From: Neorhizobium sp. UBA7851
Lineage (GTDB): Bacteria; Pseudomonadota; Alphaproteobacteria; Rhizobiales; Rhizobiaceae
NCBI GenBank assembly: GCA_002500765.1
Contig: DLSX01000121.1
Location: forward strand, 28,490-34,748
Direction of reading: 5' to 3'
Length of the DNA: 6,259 nucleotides
The position numbers and the translations under genes are program-made. Positions 1-5,418 of this stretch are shown in pieces; the stretch's first letter is position 1, and each line of letters begins with the position of its first letter. A model generated the notes under the pieces. That model did not search any database. It was not told the DNA's origin and saw only the letters and a program-made list of their open reading frames with translations.

Positions 1-942
1 AGAGACCGCCTGTGGCACACTTTCGCCGTTGACGATCGAGACGTCGAGATCACTTGCTCCCCACTCGACGGTGCCATCGACGGGAATGCGTTCGCCGGCG
101 GCAATCGCGACACGATCGCCCGGCTTCACGTCCTCGACAGGACGGTATTCGCGCATGCCGTCGGGCAGAACGACCATGGCGCCGCGCGGTGACAGGCGGG
201 CAAGGCCGCTGATCGCCGCCCTCGCCCGATCACGCATAATGTGGTCGAGCGTGCGGCCTATCAGCAGAAAGAACAGGAGCGAAACGGTAGCATCGAACCA
301 GGCTTGTTCGCCGCGATTCATGGTCTCCCACAGGGACACCGCATAGGAGAGCGTGATCGCAAGCGCGATCGGCACATCCATATTGGTGCGGCCGCGCTTC
401 AGGACAGCCCATGCGGAGGCGTAGAAAAAACGACCGCCATAGATCAGCGCGGGGGCGGCGATGAAGGCCGAGATCCAGTGGAACATGTCGCGCGTGGCAT
501 CGTCGGCGCCCGACCAGACGGAAACCGACAGGAGCATGATGTTGGCAGCAGCAAAGCCGCAAAGCGCCACGGCCCGCACAAGGTCACGCTGCAACTTGTC
601 GCCGTCATCCAGCGAGGCATCGAAGAGATAGGCGTCATAGCCGGTTGCGGAGCCGATCGAGGCGACAAAATCAGCCGGATCGACAGCCGGCGCGTCAGTC
701 TTCTGACGCCAGACGATCGAGACGCGTTTGGTCGAGAGGTTAACGCGGGCCTTTTCGACCGATGGAATGACCTTGAGCGCATTTTCGATCGAGACGATGC
801 AGGCACCGCAATGAACGCCGGGGACACTCAGGTCGACCTGCCGCCTGCCCTCGCCGAGATCCCGGCTTGCCAGCAGCATTTCTTCGGACGACGGTGCGGA
901 TCTGATGATCTCGCCTTCCGTTCCGGGGGCGCAGCAGCTCAT
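1..942 (-). CDS. fixI: FixI/CcoI, P1B-type copper-transporting ATPase for cbb3 oxidase assembly (N-terminal part, cut by left edge)
   Basis: An open frame of exactly 314 codons runs from ATG at 942 to the window edge without a stop; the C-terminal half lies outside. The family exports Cu(I) across the inner membrane, and FixI/CcoI supplies the CuB site of cbb3 oxidase. Seen: an N-terminal MSCC motif (Cys3, Cys4), then a heavy-metal-associated domain at about residues 37-110 with GVHCGACI (Cys45 and Cys48). Four membrane segments follow at about 121-144, 153-178, 188-208 and 214-233. The actuator domain begins after these and carries VNGESVP at 304-310, where the catalytic loop usually reads TGE. 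The CPC, DKTG and ATP-binding motifs would lie beyond the edge. The start overlaps the fixH stop by four bases (ATGA), with GGAG about 7 nt upstream, so translation is probably coupled. The gene context separates it from a general CopA. Identity is firm; activity cannot be judged from half a protein. Confidence 0.95.
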   Translation of the reverse strand, partial: MSCCAPGTEGEIIRSAPSSEEMLLASRDLGEGRRQVDLSVPGVHCGACIVSIENALKVIPSVEKARVNLSTKRVSIVWRQKTDAPAVDPADFVASIGSATGYDAYLFDASLDDGDKLQRDLVRAVALCGFAAANIMLLSVSVWSGADDATRDMFHWISAFIAAPALIYGGRFFYASAWAVLKRGRTNMDVPIALAITLSYAVSLWETMNRGEQAWFDATVSLLFFLLIGRTLDHIMRDRARAAISGLARLSPRGAMVVLPDGMREYRPVEDVKPGDRVAIAAGERIPVDGTVEWGASDLDVSIVNGESVPQAVS

Positions 943-1433
943 TTCCTTGCTCCGCGGACCGAAACACGCTCCGCATGGTGCAGGATACGCTCACCACCGC
1001 GTTCGGCGATCGCCTCGACGATCCAGTGACCCGGCAGGATCTCGCGGGAAGCGAGGAAGACGCCCTTCCCTTCGGCGGCCATTTCGACGCTGAAATCCTG
1101 GTGCTCGCCGACGGGGCGCTTGAAGTTCAGAACCAGGCGGTCGGCCTCGACGGGCTGACCGTCGGCGCCAAGAACCTCGTAGCGGACGCCGTCCGCAGTC
1201 ACGGAAAGCCTGCCATTGATGCCGGTTGCGGCGAGCGCACGTGCCTGCGCCACCTTGCCGTTGAACTGCTGGCTGGCGACATAGGTATTGGGAACGACCA
1301 GACCGCTCCAGGTGGTGACGGCGCTATAGGCCATGAAGACATTGACCGAAATGATCGTGCCGAAGAAGAGCACCATCACGCCCGCCATGTGCCAACCGGT
1401 GAAAACGAAGCTCTTTTGCGATGCTGAGCTCAT
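939..1433 (-). CDS. fixH: FixH/CcoH, cbb3 oxidase assembly membrane protein
   Basis: Encodes 164 residues. There is a short cytoplasmic N-terminus and one hydrophobic segment at about residues 15-37 (begins WHMAGVMVLFFG), followed by a soluble, presumably periplasmic, domain of about 125 residues. This matches the single-span architecture of the FixH family. FixH/CcoH proteins are needed for cbb3 oxidase assembly or stability and associate with the oxidase or with the FixI copper pump; the chemistry of the role is not settled in general knowledge. No cysteines or haem motif are visible. Start: ATG at 1433 overlaps the fixG stop (ATGA, 1430-1433), with AGGAGG at 1446-1441, 7 nt upstream. Its own TGA overlaps the fixI ATG in the same way. 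The order G-H-I with two four-base overlaps indicates one tightly coupled transcript. Confidence 0.93.
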   Translation of the reverse strand: MSSASQKSFVFTGWHMAGVMVLFFGTIISVNVFMAYSAVTTWSGLVVPNTYVASQQFNGKVAQARALAATGINGRLSVTADGVRYEVLGADGQPVEADRLVLNFKRPVGEHQDFSVEMAAEGKGVFLASREILPGHWIVEAIAERGGERILHHAERVSVRGARK

Positions 1434-3016
1434 TTCTTGCCTCCTGGTACAAAAAAGTTGGCCGAATAACTGTTGCGCTCATGGCTGGAGCGGTCTTCGG
1501 CGATAAAATTGAAGGATGCTTCGGTCTTGGCTTCATCGCGCGGCAGCGTGACATAGACCTTCAGCGCCATGGCCCTGTCCGGCGCGACTTCGATGGCGAA
1601 TTCGCGTCCGGGCACGTCGCTCACGCCGATGATCTTCATCGTCGCATCCGGCACGCCGTCCAGCGACAGCATGATCGTGCGCGGTTCGGGGATCATGTTG
1701 AGAAGACGAACGGTGTAACCGTTGCGGATCGAACCATCCGATTCCATGACGAATTGCGGGTTGCGGTCATGGAGCACGTTGATCTCCAGCCGGTCGCGAG
1801 ACAACAATGCCACGACAAGGCCGATGCCGACCGCCGTCCAGACGCCCATGTAAAGCAGCGTGCGCGGACGAAGCAGGATTTTCCAGTTGAAATGGCGGAC
1901 ACCCTCCACGAAACCGCCATCCGGTTTGCGGGTGCGGGTCGGATCGATCGATGACGTGCCGCCGGACGTGGCGAGCGCCATGTTGGCATCGTATTCCTCG
2001 AGCGTCGCATAGGCGATCAGCCCACGTTGCTTGCCGATCTTGTCCATCACGCCATCGCAGGCGTCGATACAGAGCGCGCAGGTGATACAGGCCATCTGCT
2101 GGCCATCACGAATGTCGATGCCCATGGGACAGACCGCCACGCAGGCATTGCAATCGACGCAGTCGCCGACGATCTGGCCGCTGGCCGCCGCCTTCTTGGC
2201 GTGGCGGCTGCGCGGTTCGCCGCGCCAGTCGTTATAGGTCACGACCAGCGAATGCTCGTCGAGCATGGCGCCCTGGATACGCGGCCAGGGACACATGTAG
2301 ATACAGACCTGTTCGCGCATCAAGCCGCCGAGCAGATAGGTCGTGGCCGTCAGGATGGCGACGGTGGAATAGGCGACGAAGGCGGCCTGGCCGGTGACGA
2401 AATCGAAGGCGAGCGACGGCGCATCGGCGAAATAGAAGATCCAGGCGCCGCCTGTCGCAATCGCGATGGCGATCCAGATCGCATGCTTGACCACCCGCTT
2501 GCCGATCTTGTTGACCGTCCAGGGACCGGCATCGAGCTTCATGCGGGCGTTGCGGTCACCTTCAATAAAACGTTCGACGGCGAGGAACAGATCGACCCAG
2601 ACCGTCTGAGGACAGGCATAGCCGCACCAGGCGCGGCCGACCGCGGATGTCAGCAGGAAGAGCCCGAACCCGGCCATGACCAGAAGGCCGGCAACGAAGA
2701 TGAATTCCTGCGGCCAGATCTCGATGAAGAAGAAATAGAAACGCCGGCCGGCGAGATCCACAAGGACGGCCTGATCGGGCGCAAAAGGACCACGATCCCA
2801 GCGGATCCATGGCGTGAGATAATAGATGCCGAGCGTGACGAGCATCACCAGCCATTTGAACCGGCGGAATCGTCCTTCGGCGCGTTTCGGGAAAATCTTC
2901 TTGCGCTTTTCGTAGAGCGGCTGGCGTTTTTCGCCAGGCGAATGGACCGCCTTGACATCAATCCGTTCGACAGATGCATCGCCCGGGGCAACGCTTTCGG
3001 CGGTATAGAGATTCAT
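1430..3016 (-). CDS. fixG: FixG/CcoG, membrane iron-sulfur cupric reductase for cbb3 assembly
   Basis: Encodes 528 residues when started at ATG 3016 (MNLYTA...). CcoG proteins reduce Cu(II) to Cu(I) for copper delivery to cbb3 oxidase; this is family knowledge. Seen: membrane segments at about 53-72, 93-123, 177-197, 212-232 and 383-406. A Cys pair in CGYACPQ (131, 135) and another in VCIYMCPWP (238, 242) lie near membrane helices. A bacterial ferredoxin-like domain has Cys286/289/292/296 and Cys310/313/316/320, typical for two [4Fe-4S] clusters. The C-terminal region of about 120 residues fits the Ig-like FixG accessory domain, expected in the periplasm. Start choice: the frame extends upstream through ATG 3037 to GTG 3052, but AAAGGA at 3030-3025 sits 8 nt before ATG 3016. 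The FixK box also predicts a transcript start near 3033, downstream of both alternatives. The gene heads the fixGHI operon and overlaps fixH by four bases. Confidence 0.95.
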   Translation of the reverse strand: MNLYTAESVAPGDASVERIDVKAVHSPGEKRQPLYEKRKKIFPKRAEGRFRRFKWLVMLVTLGIYYLTPWIRWDRGPFAPDQAVLVDLAGRRFYFFFIEIWPQEFIFVAGLLVMAGFGLFLLTSAVGRAWCGYACPQTVWVDLFLAVERFIEGDRNARMKLDAGPWTVNKIGKRVVKHAIWIAIAIATGGAWIFYFADAPSLAFDFVTGQAAFVAYSTVAILTATTYLLGGLMREQVCIYMCPWPRIQGAMLDEHSLVVTYNDWRGEPRSRHAKKAAASGQIVGDCVDCNACVAVCPMGIDIRDGQQMACITCALCIDACDGVMDKIGKQRGLIAYATLEEYDANMALATSGGTSSIDPTRTRKPDGGFVEGVRHFNWKILLRPRTLLYMGVWTAVGIGLVVALLSRDRLEINVLHDRNPQFVMESDGSIRNGYTVRLLNMIPEPRTIMLSLDGVPDATMKIIGVSDVPGREFAIEVAPDRAMALKVYVTLPRDEAKTEASFNFIAEDRSSHERNSYSANFFVPGGKK

Positions 3017-3024
3017 CGGAACAT

Positions 3025-3030
3025 TCCTTT
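3025..3030 (-). promoter_or_regulatory. Ribosome binding site that decides the fixG start
   Basis: AAAGGA on the minus strand, 8 nt before ATG 3016. Neither the ATG at 3037 nor the GTG at 3052 has an equally good, correctly spaced purine-rich site: the GGGAAAAGG stretch lies almost directly against ATG 3037. This supports the shorter 528-residue FixG. Confidence 0.7.
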
Positions 3031-3066
3031 GTCCCATGCCTTTTCCCACCACGCAGCCCTATCTTC

Positions 3067-3082
3067 CTTGACGTAAGTCAAG
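3067..3082. promoter_or_regulatory. FixK/FNR-type box (anaerobox) upstream of fixG
   Basis: CTTGAC-GTAA-GTCAAG has perfect 6-bp arms around a 4-bp centre and fits the FNR/FixK consensus TTGAY-N4-RTCAA. The centre is at 3074.5. Placing it at -41.5, the usual class II activator position, puts the fixG transcript start near 3033, leaving a leader of about 17 nt that still holds the AAAGGA site. Control of fixG operons by FixK under low oxygen is established in rhizobia; which regulator acts here is inferred. The site is symmetric and also lies 71 bp before the plus-strand gene at 3146, so it could act both ways. I do not see a convincing -10 element on either side. Confidence 0.88.
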
Positions 3083-3086
3083 CCAC

Positions 3087-3109
3087 GCGGCACTTGCGAC
3101 TGGTGCCGC
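3087..3109. repeat. Perfect 7-bp inverted repeat in the divergent intergenic region
   Basis: GCGGCAC, a 9-nt spacer, then GTGCCGC. It begins 4 bp beyond the FixK box on the side of the plus-strand SRPBCC gene, within that gene's probable promoter or leader. Relative to a fixG start near 3033 it lies at about -54 to -76. It may be an operator for a second regulator or a hairpin in the SRPBCC leader transcript. No run of T follows it on either strand, so a terminator is unlikely. Function unknown. Confidence 0.5.
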
Positions 3110-3145
3110 CCTCCCCGCCCGACGGGTGACAGAACGGAGACCATC

Positions 3146-3550
3146 ATGACCCCAATGCCCGCGCGCATCATTCATCTGACGATCGACAGGCCTTGGCGTG
3201 ACGTTTATGCCTTCGCATCCCAGCCGGAAAACATACCCCGCTGGGCTGCGGGCCTCGCTTCTGGACTAAGCCGCGAAGGCGAGGACTGGATTGGTGATGG
3301 CGGTCCGATCGGCAAGATCCGGGTGCGTTTTGCTCCCAGGAACGACTTCGGCGTCATCGATCACACCGTCACGTTGGAGACCGGCATCAGCTTCGAAAAC
3401 GCTTTGCGGGTCGTACCGAATGGAGACGGCGCAGAAATCATGTTCACCCTCATCAGACAGCCTGACATGGACGACAAGGCTTTCGAAAAGGATGTTGCCG
3501 CGATCCACAAAGACCTCAGCACGTTGAAGGGCATCCTCGAGAAATCCTAG
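3146..3550 (+). CDS. SRPBCC (START-like, polyketide cyclase-like) family protein of unknown function
   Basis: Encodes 134 residues, the usual size for a single SRPBCC domain. Seen: an opening beta strand and helix, IIHLTIDRPWRDVYAFASQP (residues 8-27), ending near the family's typical ENIPRW (28-33). A GPIGKIRVRFAPRNDFG strand pair follows (53-69), then IDHTVTL (71-77) and a terminal helix of about 110-132. There is no signal peptide, membrane segment, cysteine or cofactor motif, so it should be a soluble cytoplasmic protein with a hydrophobic ligand cavity. The ligand cannot be predicted. ATG 3146 is chosen because CGGAG ends about 6 nt upstream; a second ATG at 3155 is less well spaced. It lies on the opposite strand to every neighbour, between fixP and fixG, diverging from fixG across a shared regulatory region. 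It could be controlled by the same FixK box, but no direct link to the oxidase is shown. Confidence 0.88.
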   Translation: MTPMPARIIHLTIDRPWRDVYAFASQPENIPRWAAGLASGLSREGEDWIGDGGPIGKIRVRFAPRNDFGVIDHTVTLETGISFENALRVVPNGDGAEIMFTLIRQPDMDDKAFEKDVAAIHKDLSTLKGILEKS

Positions 3551-3589
3551 TCCAGCGCCCAGACTTGCCGCATTGTGGATGAACCGACA

Positions 3590-3611
3590 GCCGGGGTCCG
3601 AAGACCCCGGC
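3590..3611 (-). terminator. Strong hairpin with UUCG tetraloop after fixP, possible bidirectional terminator
   Basis: A perfect 9-bp stem, GCCGGGGTC and GACCCCGGC, closes a 4-nt loop. In the minus-strand (fixNOQP) transcript the loop reads UUCG closed by C-G, the exceptionally stable tetraloop; in the plus-strand transcript it reads CGAA. It lies between the convergent fixP and SRPBCC stop codons, where a terminator for both is expected. Neither strand has a T run after it, so it may instead be a weak or Rho-assisted terminator, or a 3' end stabiliser. Confidence 0.6.
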
Positions 3612-3616
3612 CCAAG

Positions 3617-3646
3617 AGAGTTTCCGGCTTTGACGCCCGGAACTCT
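3617..3646 (-). terminator. Second hairpin overlapping the fixP stop codon
   Basis: On the minus strand AGAGTTCCGG pairs with CCGGAAACTCT across a 9-nt loop: ten base pairs with one bulged A. The left arm includes the last two bases of the fixP stop codon (TAG, 3647-3645). Five bases separate it from the UUCG hairpin, so the fixP transcript would end in a tandem pair of stem-loops. No T tract follows. The role in termination or RNA protection is inferred. Confidence 0.45.
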
Positions 3647-4508
3647 ACTCCCCGCCTCCCAGGGAATGGACATAGACGGCCAGTTGCTTGACGGTGACAT
3701 CGCCCAGACGGGCGGTCCAGGCAGGCATGACGCCGTGCCTCGGAGCACGGATCTGTCCCGCTATCTGGTTCTCGCCCTGAACCTTCAGCCAGATGGCGTC
3801 GGCCAGGTTCGGTGCGCCGAGATCGCGATTACCCTCGGCATTCTCGCCGTGACAGGACGCGCAATTATCCAGGAAGACCTGCTTGCCGGGTTCGACCATG
3901 GAGGGATCACGCGCAGTGCCCGTGAGGCTGACGACATAGGCTGCGGCCTGACGAATTTCGTCGGGCTGAAGCATATCGGCAAAGGCCGGCATTTCTCCGA
4001 TGCGGGTGTCAGGATCGACGCTGTCACGAATGCCGTGTGCGACGGTCTGATAAATCGCATCGACGCTGCCACCCCAGAGCCAGTCGTCGTCGTTCAGGTT
4101 CGGATAGCCTTCGCCGCCGGCTGCGCCCGTACCATGGCAGGGCGTGCAGTTGACGCGAAACGCCGCCGCGCCGCCTGCCGTGGCAAACTGATTGAGTTCC
4201 GGATTGGCGATGATCTCTTCAGGAGTTGCGGCTGCGATCCGTTCGAGGATTGCGCCCTGAGCGGCTTTTGCGGTAGCCATTTCCTTCACAAGTTCACCGC
4301 GGCTGGAATAACCGAGAACACCGCGGGTCGCATCGTTCACAAGCGGCCAGGCGGGATAAAGGATCGTATATCCGATAGCCCATACGATGGTGGCGTAAAA
4401 CGTCCATACCCACCAGCGCGGCATGGGATTGTTCAGTTCGCGAATGCCGTCCCACTCATGACCGGTGGTCTCGACGCCGCTGATCTCATCGATATGTTTG
4501 TCCGCCAT
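3645..4508 (-). CDS. fixP: FixP/CcoP, membrane-anchored dihaem cytochrome c subunit of cbb3 oxidase
   Basis: Encodes 287 residues, the normal CcoP length. CcoP receives electrons from soluble or membrane cytochrome c and passes them towards FixO and FixN. Seen: a cytoplasmic N-terminus, then one membrane segment at about residues 32-54. Two periplasmic cytochrome c domains follow. The first has CTPCH at 121-125 with the likely axial Met173 in GEMPAF; the second has CASCH at 216-220 with likely axial Met261 in GVMPAW. Both haem sites are therefore complete. The protein lacks a second N-terminal membrane helix, as in the one-helix CcoP form. Start: ATG 4508 begins one base after the fixQ stop; AAGGAGG at 4521-4515 lies inside the end of fixQ, 6 nt upstream. 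It is the last gene of fixNOQP in the window and is followed by two hairpins and a convergent gene. Confidence 0.97.
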   Translation of the reverse strand: MADKHIDEISGVETTGHEWDGIRELNNPMPRWWVWTFYATIVWAIGYTILYPAWPLVNDATRGVLGYSSRGELVKEMATAKAAQGAILERIAAATPEEIIANPELNQFATAGGAAAFRVNCTPCHGTGAAGGEGYPNLNDDDWLWGGSVDAIYQTVAHGIRDSVDPDTRIGEMPAFADMLQPDEIRQAAAYVVSLTGTARDPSMVEPGKQVFLDNCASCHGENAEGNRDLGAPNLADAIWLKVQGENQIAGQIRAPRHGVMPAWTARLGDVTVKQLAVYVHSLGGGE

Positions 4509-4509
4509 T

Positions 4510-4662
4510 TCAATCCTCCTTCAGAGGGATCTGGGCGGCCTCGTTTGCATGAGACTTCGAGCCCGGGCGCAAGGTGAACAGGATGACGCCGACAAAAAAC
4601 AGGGTCATGGCGAGCAAAGCCCAGCTGTCGGCGAATTGGCGAAGTGCGGTATAGGTTTCCAT
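4510..4662 (-). CDS. fixQ: FixQ/CcoQ, small membrane subunit of cbb3 oxidase
   Basis: A 50-residue protein (METYTALRQFADSWALLAMT at its start). One hydrophobic segment spans about residues 14-32, followed by a short charged cytoplasmic tail (RPGSK... ending LKED). This is the standard CcoQ/FixQ size and layout. CcoQ has no cofactor; in related bacteria it helps stabilise CcoP within the complex. Start: ATG 4662 has AGGAGGG at 4675-4669, 6 nt upstream, which touches the fixO stop codon. The stop TGA (4512-4510) is followed after one base by the fixP ATG, and the fixP ribosome binding site is encoded by the last FixQ codons, so the two are likely translationally coupled. Identification rests on position between fixO and fixP plus the N-terminal sequence. 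Confidence 0.93.
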   Translation of the reverse strand: METYTALRQFADSWALLAMTLFFVGVILFTLRPGSKSHANEAAQIPLKED

Positions 4663-4674
4663 ATCGCGCCCTCC

Positions 4675-5406
4675 TCAGCGGTAACCGGTGGTGTCGTCAT
4701 AGGTCGAGAAATCGACCAGCGTGCCGAGCATCTGGAGATAGGCGATCAGAGCATCCATTTCGGTCAGAGCCGCCGGATTGCCGTCGAAATCGCCGACCTT
4801 TGCCTTGGGATAACGGGCCAACAAGGCGCTGGTGTCGGCATTCGGGTCAGCCTGCGCCTTCAGGTCGGCATTGGCCTCGGCGATCATCTCGTCGCTGTAA
4901 GGAACACCGACGGCACGATTGGCTTTCAGATCCATGGACACATCGGTCAGTTCGAGCGGCGTATCCTTGAGGAAGGAATAGCTCGGCATGACCGATTCCG
5001 GCACGACCGACCGCGGTTCGACAAGGTGCTGGACGTGCCATTCATTGGAGTAGCGATCGCCAACACGGGCCAAATCCGGCCCGGTTCGCTTCGACCCCCA
5101 TTGGAACGGATGGTCGTACATCGATTCCGCTGCAAGGCTGTAATGACCGTAACGTTCCACTTCGTCGCGGAACGGACGGATCATCTGGCTGTGACAGACA
5201 TAGCAGCCTTCGCGGATGTAGATGTTGCGACCGGCCAGCTCCAGCGGCGCGTAGGGCCGCATGCCGTCGACTTTCTCGATGGTGTTCTCGAGATAGAAGA
5301 GCGGTGCGATTTCCACGATACCGCCAACGGAGACGACGAGCAGGGATCCGACCAGAAGCAACGTGGCATTTCGCTCGATGAATTTGTGTTTATCGAGAAG
5401 AGACAT
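4675..5406 (-). CDS. fixO: FixO/CcoO, membrane-anchored monohaem cytochrome c subunit of cbb3 oxidase
   Basis: Encodes 243 residues, the usual length. CcoO transfers electrons from FixP to the FixN core and is essential for a stable complex. Seen: an uncleaved N-terminal membrane anchor at about residues 14-38, then a periplasmic cytochrome c domain. The haem motif is CYVCH (68-72), within the typical REGCYVCHSQMIRPF. Met140 in VMPSYSF is the probable second axial ligand. The residues around HPFQWGSKRTGPDLARVG (99-116) are also characteristic of the family. The segment at about 170-205 is rich in Ala, Asp and Lys and probably forms a surface helical insertion. Start: ATG 5406, with AAGGAG at 5420-5415, 8 nt upstream and overlapping the fixN stop codon. 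The gap to fixN is 12 bp and to fixQ 12 bp, as expected for one transcript. Confidence 0.97.
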   Translation of the reverse strand: MSLLDKHKFIERNATLLLVGSLLVVSVGGIVEIAPLFYLENTIEKVDGMRPYAPLELAGRNIYIREGCYVCHSQMIRPFRDEVERYGHYSLAAESMYDHPFQWGSKRTGPDLARVGDRYSNEWHVQHLVEPRSVVPESVMPSYSFLKDTPLELTDVSMDLKANRAVGVPYSDEMIAEANADLKAQADPNADTSALLARYPKAKVGDFDGNPAALTEMDALIAYLQMLGTLVDFSTYDDTTGYR

Positions 5407-5418
5407 GGTGTCAGCTCC

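Noticed and set aside
1..800. Recurrent CGATCGAGACG-like strings near positions 31, 713 and 787
   Set aside because: They encode similar Val-Ser-Ile/Ser-Ile stretches in FixI with preferred codons; spacing is irregular, and they do not form a repeat array.
444..827. Minus-strand open frames inside fixI in other reading frames (444-827, 230-562, 740-997)
   Set aside because: They overlap the real fixI frame, which stays open for 314 codons from its overlap with fixH to the window edge. No frameshift in fixI is needed to explain them.
241..1029. A 262-codon plus-strand frame opposite fixI and the end of fixH
   Set aside because: The minus strand encodes an unmistakable P1B ATPase here with a metal-binding motif and membrane helices; the plus reading is compositional.
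2952..2961. TTGACATCAA, resembling a second FNR half-site pair
   Set aside because: The two arms are directly joined with no 4-bp centre, and it lies inside fixG coding sequence.
2027..3076. A 349-codon open frame on the plus strand opposite fixG
   Set aside because: It mirrors a fully supported FixG frame. High third-position GC on the minus strand removes stop codons on the opposite strand. The translation has no domain or membrane pattern, and its end runs through the FixK box.
3573..4577. A 334-codon open frame on the plus strand opposite fixP and part of fixQ
   Set aside because: A shadow of fixP/fixQ. It crosses the hairpin region, has no ribosome binding site and shows no recognisable family features.
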